Source: JBEEJZ01 sp046046915
GTDB taxonomy: Bacteria > Pseudomonadota > Gammaproteobacteria > Burkholderiales > Burkholderiaceae_C
DNA length: 64,000 nt
Direction of reading: 5' to 3'
NCBI GenBank assembly: GCA_046046915.1
Contig: JBJOIT010000006.1
Location: 1-64,000, forward strand
Below, piece by piece: positions 7,585 through 15,187 of this stretch. The notes under the pieces were generated by a model that made no database searches, was not told where the DNA came from, and worked only from the letters and a program-made list of their open reading frames with translations. Each line of letters begins with the position of its first letter. The stretch's first letter is position 1. Both the position numbers and the translations under genes were made by a program.

Positions 7585-9618
7585 TTATTTTTCGTCGGGC
7601 AGGACGAAATCAAAATCGATCAAATTATTGTCTGCAGCCGCAGGCTTTTGCTCTGCGTAAACCGGCGTGGCAGTTTCCGGCTGTGAAGCAGTCAATGAAC
7701 CTGTATCTGCTGAAGCTCCAGAACCGACAAACGGGTTTTTAATGAGCGCAGCTCGATTGGTATCAACAAAACCGGCCTCAGCGCCCAAAACGCGCTTTGC
7801 CACATTGTGCAAAAGCAACAATTCGTTGAAGGCGGCCAGATCAAAATACGTCTGATCTGGAGCTTGAGGGTTCACGAATATTAAAGATTCGATCAATTCA
7901 AGGGTTTCCGCGCTGGCCCAACTCGCCTCAATCGGTGAGAACTGCTCAGGATAACTATCGATTCCTTTGCCCTCAGATTTGAAATTTTCAAAACTTGGAA
8001 TTCGACCTGAAAAAATCTGGTTGAAGTCAATCACACAGGCGTCGAAGTCACGCTTACGACCCAGCGTGTGATAAATCTCAAGTAGGTCCAAGTAGGCAAT
8101 CGGGCGTGCCTCTTCGGTTTCGCCAATACAGTCACGCAGGATTTGTATCGCCTGGTCGTACTGCCCCAGGGACACAAAGAATTCTGCTTGCTGTCGAATG
8201 TCGAATAACTCTTCGACGGTTGCGACCCGCAAGCCGGCAAAAGCGCTGGGCGCAAATGCGGGCTTTGCCACCGCAGTTACCGGCGTAGCCTTGATTTCCG
8301 GCTTCAGGTCGCGACTGACCTCCGGCGCCGGTACAGGAAGAAACAGCGGTTCCAGGGGCGATTCTGAAGGGGGGTTGGTAATGGACTCATAGATATCCAA
8401 GTCTATGTCCACCGCCGCAGTTGCCTGCGGCACCTCAGGCAACTGCTCCACCTCGTACGCATCTTCGGATACGCTGGCCACAGACTGTGTGGCAGCGGGT
8501 GCCACCGGGGGCATGGGGACTTCAGCAGGGACACTACCAACCTGGGCCACTTGCCACAACGGTTGCCGCTGGGCAAGCTGTTGCCGACGCCAGAGCCAGG
8601 CACCCATCGCTGTGGAGGCGACAAAGCCAAATCCCAGCACGTAGAGCCAAGTGATATCCACCCGCCCACTCTCCGCATTCAGCAGAGCGGTTCTCATCTC
8701 TAAAAGAAGTTTTTCGTTGTTTTGTACCTGGCTGCGCAGCGTCTTGATATCAGACTGAAACTCTGCCATGCGCTTGACGTCTGCAGCGACATCTTCGACG
8801 GGCAAATTGGCAGCTTTCCAGATCGCGCTTGCCTGTCCCGCCGTAGCGCTGTTCTCCACAGGCGGTTGTTGCAATTGCGGGCTCGGTTTGAGCTCTGGAT
8901 TTTTCTCTGCCAGCACTTGCGATGCACTCAGCTTGAGCTTGGCGCCAGTCGATGCCTCTGGCTTGACGACCTCAGGAACGGGCGTGGCCTTGACTGCAAC
9001 CGCCTCAGAGGACTTTTTAACCTTGCTCGTATCGGCAGCAGTTGCCTTGGCGGTAGTTCCGTTTGTAAGCGTTTTACGTCCAGCGGGAGCCTTGGCTTGA
9101 TCGACCGATGCAGGCTTCTCAGCAGATGGCGATACAGCCTTGGCACTGGCAGCGGCGCTGACATCCTGAGCAGCTACGACCACTTTGCCTCGGTCGGGCT
9201 CGGTCGATATCAGGGGCACTGTGTTTGCGTCGGCCTCAAGGTCTGCAAGAAGCACATATTGTCGAGTCAGTGTCTGCTTGCACCCTGCGCGTAACTCCAC
9301 GTTGACAACAGGCTCAATCAGAGCACCCGAGGAACTGATCCTGACACGGAGTTGGCCCGGCGTCTGGGTGCTTTCTCCGATGACACGAACCCGACTACCT
9401 GTGTCTTTGACGTCTCCTTGGGTGACCGCAGCGTCAAGACAAAGCTCAGCAGCTGACTCCCCTGGCGCCAACTGTACGGTTGCCGTGACGTCCAAAGGTC
9501 GCCCCAAAACGGCAGCACCCTGTAGCGTGCCGAGCGTCAGAGCCTCGGCAATAGTCAGCTTTCCGATCAAAAAAAGTGCAGCAGCGCACTTTTTTAAACA
9601 GAATGAGTGAATTTTCAT
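7585..9618 (-). CDS. FimV-like membrane protein with TPR-type C-terminus
   Basis: FimV/TspA-family proteins are inner-membrane scaffolds for polar localisation and type IV pili. From the ATG at 9618 there are 677 residues. A signal peptide (about 1-25, MKIHSFCLKKCAAALFLIG) is followed by the family opening ALTLGTLQGAAVLGRPLDVT. An Ala/Lys/Pro-rich low-complexity stretch runs from about 160 to 270. A coiled coil at about 290-325 leads to a membrane segment, YVLGFGFVASTAMGAWLW. The acidic cytoplasmic tail has TPR-like helices (VEELFDIRQQAEFFVSLGQY, DQAIQILRDCIGETEEARPI). I see no LysM motif, and the usual FimV C-terminal module is not obvious. Its neighbours are not asd or truA, the common fimV context, so it may be a paralogue with a different job. 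Confidence 0.7.
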   Translation of the reverse strand: MKIHSFCLKKCAAALFLIGKLTIAEALTLGTLQGAAVLGRPLDVTATVQLAPGESAAELCLDAAVTQGDVKDTGSRVRVIGESTQTPGQLRVRISSSGALIEPVVNVELRAGCKQTLTRQYVLLADLEADANTVPLISTEPDRGKVVVAAQDVSAAASAKAVSPSAEKPASVDQAKAPAGRKTLTNGTTAKATAADTSKVKKSSEAVAVKATPVPEVVKPEASTGAKLKLSASQVLAEKNPELKPSPQLQQPPVENSATAGQASAIWKAANLPVEDVAADVKRMAEFQSDIKTLRSQVQNNEKLLLEMRTALLNAESGRVDITWLYVLGFGFVASTAMGAWLWRRQQLAQRQPLWQVAQVGSVPAEVPMPPVAPAATQSVASVSEDAYEVEQLPEVPQATAAVDIDLDIYESITNPPSESPLEPLFLPVPAPEVSRDLKPEIKATPVTAVAKPAFAPSAFAGLRVATVEELFDIRQQAEFFVSLGQYDQAIQILRDCIGETEEARPIAYLDLLEIYHTLGRKRDFDACVIDFNQIFSGRIPSFENFKSEGKGIDSYPEQFSPIEASWASAETLELIESLIFVNPQAPDQTYFDLAAFNELLLLHNVAKRVLGAEAGFVDTNRAALIKNPFVGSGASADTGSLTASQPETATPVYAEQKPAAADNNLIDFDFVLPDEK

Positions 9619-9664
9619 AGCTTGCGTTCTGTTGGCGTGGACTGACCGTGGTGGTTGTGGCAAC

Positions 9665-10276
9665 TCAATGTAGATGACGTGGCTTGCGCCCACCGCCATG
9701 CCCACCACCACGGGGTGGCTTGCCAATTTCAAGTGAGCTCACCATAGCGTCGAATCGGCGATTGAAGAGTTTGTCGATTTCGGCGATGACATCGCCAAGC
9801 TCGGCGCCGTCGAAATGACGCTCAAGCAGATTGACGGCATCTTGCACTAACAGATCACGCTGGACCTGCATGATCGCACCTGGGTTAGGCCCAACAAACA
9901 ACATCAGGAAGTCATCTCGTGATTCGCCGTCCTGCGGGCCATCGCCTTCCTCGAATTCAGAGTCGTAGAAGGTGACTTCAATAGAGGAGCCAGTCTCGGC
10001 AATCTCGTTGAGGTTCATGCAGAGCTCGTCGAGCGACTGCCGAAAATCCTCATCACCCTGCACTGTCCAGCACATTTGCAAGAGATGGTCTTCGCCATCC
10101 ACACGTATGCCTGGCTCGTCTTCGTAGCTGCTGCCCTGACCATGATTCAGGGACTTAGCGCCAGCGTAGGACCAAAGTGGCTTCAGCGCATCTTCGATCT
10201 GTTTGCGCGACACGTCTGCACGCAAAGGCACTTGGCCATGTACGTGGATCTCAAAAGATGGGTTGTAGCGCGCCAT
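9665..10276 (-). CDS. Conserved hypothetical protein with His/Gly-rich tail
   Basis: I do not recognise a function. From the ATG at 10276 the protein has 203 residues and begins MARYNPSFEIHVHGQVPLRA. It is acidic and soluble, with no membrane segment or signal peptide. A segment SYEDEPGIRVDGEDHLLQMC is followed by helices and then an acidic turn, FEEGDGPQDGESRDD. The C-terminus is basic and flexible, with PPRGGGHGGGRKPRHLH, whose histidines could bind metal. An upstream extension to 10363 would run through the tRNA-Leu terminator and is rejected. It lies 46 bases before the FimV-like gene on the same strand, so the two may be co-transcribed. Confidence 0.7.
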   Translation of the reverse strand: MARYNPSFEIHVHGQVPLRADVSRKQIEDALKPLWSYAGAKSLNHGQGSSYEDEPGIRVDGEDHLLQMCWTVQGDEDFRQSLDELCMNLNEIAETGSSIEVTFYDSEFEEGDGPQDGESRDDFLMLFVGPNPGAIMQVQRDLLVQDAVNLLERHFDGAELGDVIAEIDKLFNRRFDAMVSSLEIGKPPRGGGHGGGRKPRHLH

Positions 10277-10292
10277 GGTTGCTTTGAAAAAT

Positions 10293-10325
10293 AAAAAAGG
10301 ACCTCCGATTCGCCATCGAAGGTCC
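10293..10325 (-). terminator. Rho-independent terminator downstream of tRNA-Leu
   Basis: Reading on the minus strand, GGACCTTCGAT pairs with ATCGGAGGTCC around a GGCGA loop, with one mismatched position in the stem, followed by TTTTTTATTTTT. It lies 55 bases beyond the tRNA 3' end and ends 17 bases before the ATG of the 203-residue protein. That gene therefore needs a promoter inside or overlapping this element, or depends on readthrough. Confidence 0.85.
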
Positions 10326-10379
10326 CTATCATTGTATTCATTGCGAGCCCTCAAATAGAGCACGCAAATTGGCTATTCA

Positions 10380-10466
10380 TGGTGGCTCGAGCGGGACTCG
10401 AACCCGCACGCCCTGTGGGGCAGGGGATTTTAAGTCCCCGTTGTCTACCTATTCCAACATCGAGCC
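10380..10466 (-). tRNA. tRNA-Leu (anticodon UAA)
   Basis: The minus strand folds as a class II tRNA. Acceptor arms GGCTCGA (10466-10460) and TCGAGCC (10390-10384) pair fully, the anticodon stem is GGGGA/TCCCC, and the loop CTTAAAA gives anticodon TAA. A long variable arm typical of leucine tRNAs is present, with the T arm GCGGG-TTCGAGT-CCCGC. The genomic 3' CCA is encoded (10382-10380). It reads UUA and UUG codons. Confidence 0.96.
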
Positions 10467-10530
10467 GAATACCTGCCTTCAGTATCCACCCAAACACCAG
10501 TGATGGCGATCGGGCGGACACGGTTTTCCA

Positions 10531-11547
10531 TTAGTTGCGGGTCTGATCCACCAGCTTGTTCTTGGCAATCCAGGGCATCATGGCGCGCAACTGGCCACCC
10601 ACCTGCTCGATGCTGTGGTCGGCCGTGTTACGTCGACGAGCGGTCATGCTGGGGTAGTTCAGGCGCCCTTCCTGGATGAACATCTTGGCATAGTCACCGT
10701 TCTGGATGCGCTTGAGAGCATTGCGCATCGCTGCGCGGGACTGGTCGTTGATAACCTCAGGGCCTGTCACGTACTCACCAAACTCGGCGTTGTTGGAGAT
10801 CGAGTAATTCATGTTGGCAATACCGCCTTCATAAATCAGGTCAACGATGAGCTTGAGCTCATGCAGGCACTCGAAGTAGGCCATCTCGGGCGCATAGCCA
10901 GCTTCCACCAGGGTCTCGTAACCCATCTTGATCAGCTCAACCGCGCCGCCGCACAGCACGGCTTGCTCACCGAACAGGTCGGTCTCGGTCTCTTCCTTGA
11001 AGTTGGTCTCAATGATGCCGGCCTTGCCGCCACCGTTTGCCATGGCGTAAGACAGGGCCAAATCACGGGCCTTGCCAGACTTGTCTTGATGGATGGCAAC
11101 CAGGTGAGGAACACCACCGCCCTGAGCGTAGGTGCTGCGTACGGTGTGGCCAGGTGCCTTGGGAGCCACCATCCACACATCCAGATCAGCGCGTGGGATG
11201 ACCTGGTTGTAGTGCACGTTGAAGCCGTGCGCAAAGGCCAGCGACGCACCTTGCTTGATGTTGGGGGCGACGTTGTTGTTGTAGACCTCGGCGATCTGCT
11301 CGTCGGGCAACAGGATCATGACCACGTCAGCAGCTTTGACAGCGTCATTCACTTCCATCACGGTCAGGCCAGCTTTGCCAACCTTGTCCCAGGAAGCACC
11401 GCCCTTGCGCAAACCGACGACGACCTTGACGCCACTGTCGTTCAGGTTTTGAGCGTGAGCGTGGCCCTGGCTGCCGTAGCCGATGATGGCAACAGTCTTG
11501 CCCTTGATCAGGCTCAGGTCACAGTCCTTGTCGTAGAAAACTTTCAT
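10531..11547 (-). CDS. ilvC: Ketol-acid reductoisomerase (NADP+)
   Basis: IlvC converts acetolactate or acetohydroxybutyrate into the dihydroxy acid by alkyl migration and NADPH reduction, the second step of valine and isoleucine synthesis. From the ATG at 11547 the product has 338 residues (class I, short form). It shows MKVFYDKDCDLSLIKGKTVA, the Rossmann motif GYGSQGHAHAQNL, and the metal-binding region TDLFGEQAVLCGG. The longer open frame to 11670 crosses the intergenic region and has no family match. It is the last gene of ilvB-ilvH-ilvC, 137 bases after ilvH, leaving room for a separate promoter. Confidence 0.98.
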   Translation of the reverse strand: MKVFYDKDCDLSLIKGKTVAIIGYGSQGHAHAQNLNDSGVKVVVGLRKGGASWDKVGKAGLTVMEVNDAVKAADVVMILLPDEQIAEVYNNNVAPNIKQGASLAFAHGFNVHYNQVIPRADLDVWMVAPKAPGHTVRSTYAQGGGVPHLVAIHQDKSGKARDLALSYAMANGGGKAGIIETNFKEETETDLFGEQAVLCGGAVELIKMGYETLVEAGYAPEMAYFECLHELKLIVDLIYEGGIANMNYSISNNAEFGEYVTGPEVINDQSRAAMRNALKRIQNGDYAKMFIQEGRLNYPSMTARRRNTADHSIEQVGGQLRAMMPWIAKNKLVDQTRN

Positions 11548-11684
11548 TACTAACTCCGAAAAAATAATTGGCGAAAGCGCCCGGTTGCGAAATAAATACA
11601 AATGCTCAGGGCGAATGAATAAACCGTCGCCTATAAACCGTACGCGCTGAGCCTGCCGAAGCACGCGCACGGACGAACCTCACA

Positions 11685-12176
11685 TCAGACGCGCAGGATG
11701 CGCTCCCCGCGCCCGATACCACTCGAACCCGTCCTTACGGTCTCGAGAATGGCACCGCGCTCGATGGCCTCGAGAAACGCGTCATTCTTGGACTGATCTC
11801 CCGTCAACTCGATCGTGTAACTTTTCTCGGTCACGTCGATGATGCGGCCACGGAAAATATCCGCCATGCGCTTCATTTCCTCACGCTCCTTGCCGACCGC
11901 CCGGACTTTGACCATCATGAGCTCTCGCTCGATGTAGGCACCTTCGGTCAAATCGACAACCTTGACGACTTCTATCAGTCGGTTCAGGTGCTTGGTGATT
12001 TGTTCAATCACGTCATCTGAACCCGTGGTTTGAATGGTCATGCGCGACAGGCTTGCGTCCTCGGTGGGCGCCACTGTCAGCGATTCGATGTTGTAGCCGC
12101 GCGCGGAAAAAAGTCCAACGACCCGAGACAAGGCTCCGGGTTCGTTCTCCAGCAAAACTGCAATGATATGTTTCAT
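11685..12176 (-). CDS. ilvH: Acetolactate synthase small (regulatory) subunit
   Basis: The regulatory subunit activates the catalytic subunit IlvB and gives feedback inhibition by valine. From the ATG at 12176 it has 163 residues, the usual length. The N-terminal ACT domain is seen as MKHIIAVLLENEPGALSRVV with ARGYNIESLTV. The C-terminal half begins about residue 80 with ERELMMVKVRA and ends with TGSSGIGRGERILRV. It is 104 bases after ilvB in the same direction. The open frame extends further upstream but that part reads through the intergenic gap and into ilvB in a wrong frame. Confidence 0.97.
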   Translation of the reverse strand: MKHIIAVLLENEPGALSRVVGLFSARGYNIESLTVAPTEDASLSRMTIQTTGSDDVIEQITKHLNRLIEVVKVVDLTEGAYIERELMMVKVRAVGKEREEMKRMADIFRGRIIDVTEKSYTIELTGDQSKNDAFLEAIERGAILETVRTGSSGIGRGERILRV

Positions 12177-12280
12177 AAGTAGCGTCCTCTTTTCGCCGCC
12201 CTCCCCCCGCTGCGGTAACAGCGAGGCTTGGCGGACAATAGATTCGTCAATGAAGGGCGCCGCATGCGACGCCGGTAAAG

Positions 12281-14071
12281 TTACAGGTCCTCGGACCCCA
12301 GCAGCATTTCGGTGATGCCCTTGCCGGCTTGAACCATGGGGAACACGTTCTCCGTGGGATCTGTGCGGAAGTCCATGAACACCGTGCGATCCTTGAGTCG
12401 GCGCGCCTCGCGCAGTGCGGGCTCGACGTCTTCCGGCTTCTCGATCAACATGCCAACGTGGCCATACGCCTCCGCCAGCTTCACGAAATTGGGCAAGGCA
12501 TCCATGTAGCTGTGGCTGTAACGGCCCTCGTACTCGACCTCTTGCCACTGTCGGACCATGCCCAAATAACGGTTGTTCAAGGCAAGGACCTTGATGGGTG
12601 TGTTGTACTGCAGGCAGGTAGACAACTCTTGTATGCACATCTGCACCGAGCCCTCGCCCGTCACGCAGTAGACCTCACTGTCAGGCTTGGCGAGCTTGAT
12701 GCCCATGGCGTAGGGAATACCAACACCCATGGTGCCCAGACCGCCAGAATTGATCCAGCGACGAGGCTCATTAAACTTGTAGTACTGCGCAGCCCACATC
12801 TGGTGCTGGCCCACGTCGGAGGTGATGTACGCATCCGCATCTTTGGTCATGTCCCACAGCGTTTCGATCACCTTCTGTGGTTTGATGACGTCGCCGTTGC
12901 CCAGGCTGTACTTCATGCAGTCACGCTTGCGCCACGATTCAATGGTGTCCCACCAGGCACCCAAGGCATGGGAATCGGGTTTGGCCGAGCCTTCACGGAT
13001 CATCGCGATCATTTCGGTCAACACATCCTTCACGTCACCAACGATTGGGATGTCGACCTTGACACGCTTGGAAATGCTGGAGGGATCGATGTCGATGTGA
13101 ATGATCTTGCGTTCGTTTTGAGCAAAGTGCTTGGGGTTACCAATCACTCGATCGTCAAAACGGGCGCCGACAGCCAGCAAAACATCGCAGTTTTGCATGG
13201 CGTTGTTCGCCTCTACCGTGCCGTGCATGCCCAGCATGCCCAGGAACTTGGGGTCGGTCGCTGGATATGCACCCAGACCCATGAGGGTATTGGTGCATGG
13301 GTAACCCAACATATCCACCAGGGTGCGAAGCTCAGCAGAGGCATTGCTCATCAACACACCGCCGCCGGTGTAGATATAAGGACGCTTGGCGGCGAGCAGC
13401 AGCTGCAAGGCCTTACGAATCTGCCCACCGTGGCCCTTGCGCACCGGGTTGTAGGAGCGCATCTCCACTGACTCCGGATAGCCGTGGAAAGGCACCTTTT
13501 TGAAGGACACGTCCTTGGGAATATCGACTAGCACCGGGCCGGGACGGCCACTGCGGGCGATGTGGAAAGCCTTTTTCATCACATCGGCGACATCTCGGGC
13601 ATCCTTGACCAAAAAGTTGTGCTTGACGATGGGACGGGTAATGCCCACGGCATCACATTCCTGGAAGGCGTCCAGGCCAATGGCATGCGTAGGCACTTGA
13701 CCACTGATGATGACCATCGGGATGCTGTCCATGTACGCCGTGGCAATACCGGTAACAGCATTGGTGACGCCAGGACCGGAGGTGACCAGCGCCACACCGA
13801 CTTCGCCAGTGGCACGGGCGTAGCCATCGGCTGCGTGAACAGCGGCTTGCTCATGGCGAACCAGCACGTGCTGGATGGTGTCTTGCTTGTAGAAGGCGTC
13901 GTAAATGTGCAAGACCGCGCCACCGGGATAGCCCCAGATGTACTTGACGTCCTCAGCTTGCAAAGCCTTGATGAGTATCTCTGCGCCGCGCAACTCGGGT
14001 GTCGAGCCCGCTGCGATGTGTTTGTCGCTCGCCGAAGCGGCGGATGCCATATCTGCTTTCGTGATTTCCAT
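12281..14071 (-). CDS. ilvB: Acetolactate synthase large (catalytic) subunit, biosynthetic
   Basis: Thiamine-diphosphate enzyme that joins two pyruvates, or pyruvate and 2-oxobutyrate, in the first common step of branched-chain amino acid synthesis. The 596 residues show the three-domain layout: an N-terminal pyrimidine-binding domain with YIWGYPGGAVLHIYDAFYK and the catalytic glutamate in VRHEQAAVHAADGYA, a central FAD-binding domain, and the ThDP domain with VTGEGSVQM followed by ALNNRYLG. FAD binding marks the anabolic type. The first 25 residues are variable. It leads the ilvBHC operon and is divergent from the RDD protein gene; I found no leader peptide rich in Leu, Ile or Val in the 222-base gap. 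Confidence 0.98.
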   Translation of the reverse strand: MEITKADMASAASASDKHIAAGSTPELRGAEILIKALQAEDVKYIWGYPGGAVLHIYDAFYKQDTIQHVLVRHEQAAVHAADGYARATGEVGVALVTSGPGVTNAVTGIATAYMDSIPMVIISGQVPTHAIGLDAFQECDAVGITRPIVKHNFLVKDARDVADVMKKAFHIARSGRPGPVLVDIPKDVSFKKVPFHGYPESVEMRSYNPVRKGHGGQIRKALQLLLAAKRPYIYTGGGVLMSNASAELRTLVDMLGYPCTNTLMGLGAYPATDPKFLGMLGMHGTVEANNAMQNCDVLLAVGARFDDRVIGNPKHFAQNERKIIHIDIDPSSISKRVKVDIPIVGDVKDVLTEMIAMIREGSAKPDSHALGAWWDTIESWRKRDCMKYSLGNGDVIKPQKVIETLWDMTKDADAYITSDVGQHQMWAAQYYKFNEPRRWINSGGLGTMGVGIPYAMGIKLAKPDSEVYCVTGEGSVQMCIQELSTCLQYNTPIKVLALNNRYLGMVRQWQEVEYEGRYSHSYMDALPNFVKLAEAYGHVGMLIEKPEDVEPALREARRLKDRTVFMDFRTDPTENVFPMVQAGKGITEMLLGSEDL

Positions 14072-14293
14072 GATGAACCTTTGTGAATTTCTCTGACGAA
14101 AAACCTTGGGTGCTTCTTGACCAGCTCTCGTGAAGCCGTCTCGAAACTTTGGGTCAAAACCATGAGCGCACCTTTTGTTGCGCCGGACCGTGACCCGTTT
14201 GCCTTTTGATTAGAGTCTTAGATTATCTCACCGTCTGGCATCGCGTCCGGGGCATGCCCAAAATCACTGGCTAATCGACGCGATAATCTCCCC

Positions 14294-14773
14294 ATGACAC
14301 CGAACCTGATGCGCCGTATGGCTTGCTGGCTTTATGAAGGCCTACTGATGTTTGGGGTGGTCTTCATTGCCGGTTACCTGTTTGGTACCCTGAGCCAAAC
14401 CCGAAACGCCCTCGACAACCGACACGCCCTGCAGGCATTCCTGTTTGTGATTTTTGGTATTTACTTTGGCTGGTTCTGGTCCAAGGGCCAAACCCTGGCT
14501 ATGAAAACCTGGCACATCAAAATTGTCGACCTGCAAGGTCGCCCGATCTCCCAAGCGCGCGCGCTGGGGCGCTATGTGTTGAGCTGGATCTGGTTTTTGC
14601 CGCCACTGGGGTTTATCGCCCCACTTCAGTTGCCGGTGGGTGAGTCCATCCTCTTGACACTTGGATGGGTAGCGATTTGGGCGGTGCTGAGCCGCTTTCA
14701 CCCCCGCCAACAGTTTTGGCACGACGCATGGGCAGGCACCCAGCTCCTGACCAGTCTGCCCATGAGCAAGTGA
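14294..14773 (+). CDS. RDD-family membrane protein
   Basis: Small integral membrane protein, 159 residues, of the RDD family, whose members may act in transport but are mostly uncharacterised. Segments lie at about 13-33 (YEGLLMFGVVFIAGYLFG), 46-66 (AFLFVIFGIYFGWFW) and around 98-135. The R and D positions that name the family appear in MRRMACWLYEG and HPRQQFWHDAWAGTQL, and TLAMKTWHIKIVD is also typical. It stands alone between ilvB and glnB, transcribed toward glnB. A specific substrate cannot be proposed. Confidence 0.85.
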   Translation: MTPNLMRRMACWLYEGLLMFGVVFIAGYLFGTLSQTRNALDNRHALQAFLFVIFGIYFGWFWSKGQTLAMKTWHIKIVDLQGRPISQARALGRYVLSWIWFLPPLGFIAPLQLPVGESILLTLGWVAIWAVLSRFHPRQQFWHDAWAGTQLLTSLPMSK

Positions 14774-14774
14774 C

Positions 14775-14804
14775 GTGGTGGGTGCTCCGAGGAGCCCGCA
14801 CCAC
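14775..14804. other. Hairpin between the convergent RDD and glnB genes
   Basis: GTGGTG and GCTCC in the left arm pair with GGAGC and CACCAC in the right arm, with two internal mismatches and a short loop. It starts 2 bases after the RDD stop and ends 11 bases before the glnB stop. Neither side has a T tract, so it could be a Rho-dependent 3' end protector shared by both genes, but termination is not shown. Confidence 0.4.
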
Positions 14805-14815
14805 CCCTCATCTCG

Positions 14816-15154
14816 TCAGATCGCGGCGTCGTCTTCTTCGCTCGTGCGGATGCGAACAACACGCTCCACACTGGTCACAAAAATCTTCCCATCACCAATC
14901 TTGCCGGTGCGAGCGGCTTTGACGATGGCGTCGACACAGCGATCAAGATCAGCAGACTTAACGACCACCTCGACCTTGACTTTGGGCAAGAAGTCGACCA
15001 CGTACTCTGCACCCCGGTACAGCTCCGTGTGGCCCTTTTGACGGCCAAAACCTTTGACCTCGGTCACGGTCAAACCTGTCACGCCACATTCGGCAAGGGC
15101 CTCACGAACCTCTTCAAGCTTGAATGGCTTAACTATCGCGGTGATCTGTTTCAT
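14816..15154 (-). CDS. glnB: Nitrogen regulatory protein P-II
   Basis: P-II senses 2-oxoglutarate, ATP/ADP and, through uridylylation, glutamine, and passes nitrogen status to enzymes and regulators. The 112 residues match the family end to end. The T-loop holds Tyr51 in LYRGAEYVVDFLPK, the uridylylation site. Asp54 and the ending RIRTSEEDDAAI are GlnB-like, where the paralogue GlnK usually has Asn54. GKIGDGKIFV is the ATP-binding part. No amtB ammonium channel gene is adjacent, which also fits GlnB. It lies 33 bases downstream of nadE and is probably in the same transcript. Confidence 0.95.
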   Translation of the reverse strand: MKQITAIVKPFKLEEVREALAECGVTGLTVTEVKGFGRQKGHTELYRGAEYVVDFLPKVKVEVVVKSADLDRCVDAIVKAARTGKIGDGKIFVTSVERVVRIRTSEEDDAAI

Positions 15155-15187
15155 AAGTGTTCAATTGAAGTGTTTAAGACAGAGGGG

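Noticed and set aside
12329..13471. Open frame of 380 codons opposite ilvB
   Set aside because: Antisense to a full-length acetolactate synthase gene, with no motifs of its own.
14072..14163. Possible attenuator leader peptide upstream of ilvB
   Set aside because: The only upstream frame (from 14163) encodes VLTQSFETASRELVKKHP with no Leu/Ile/Val run, and no attenuator hairpin with a T tract is visible.
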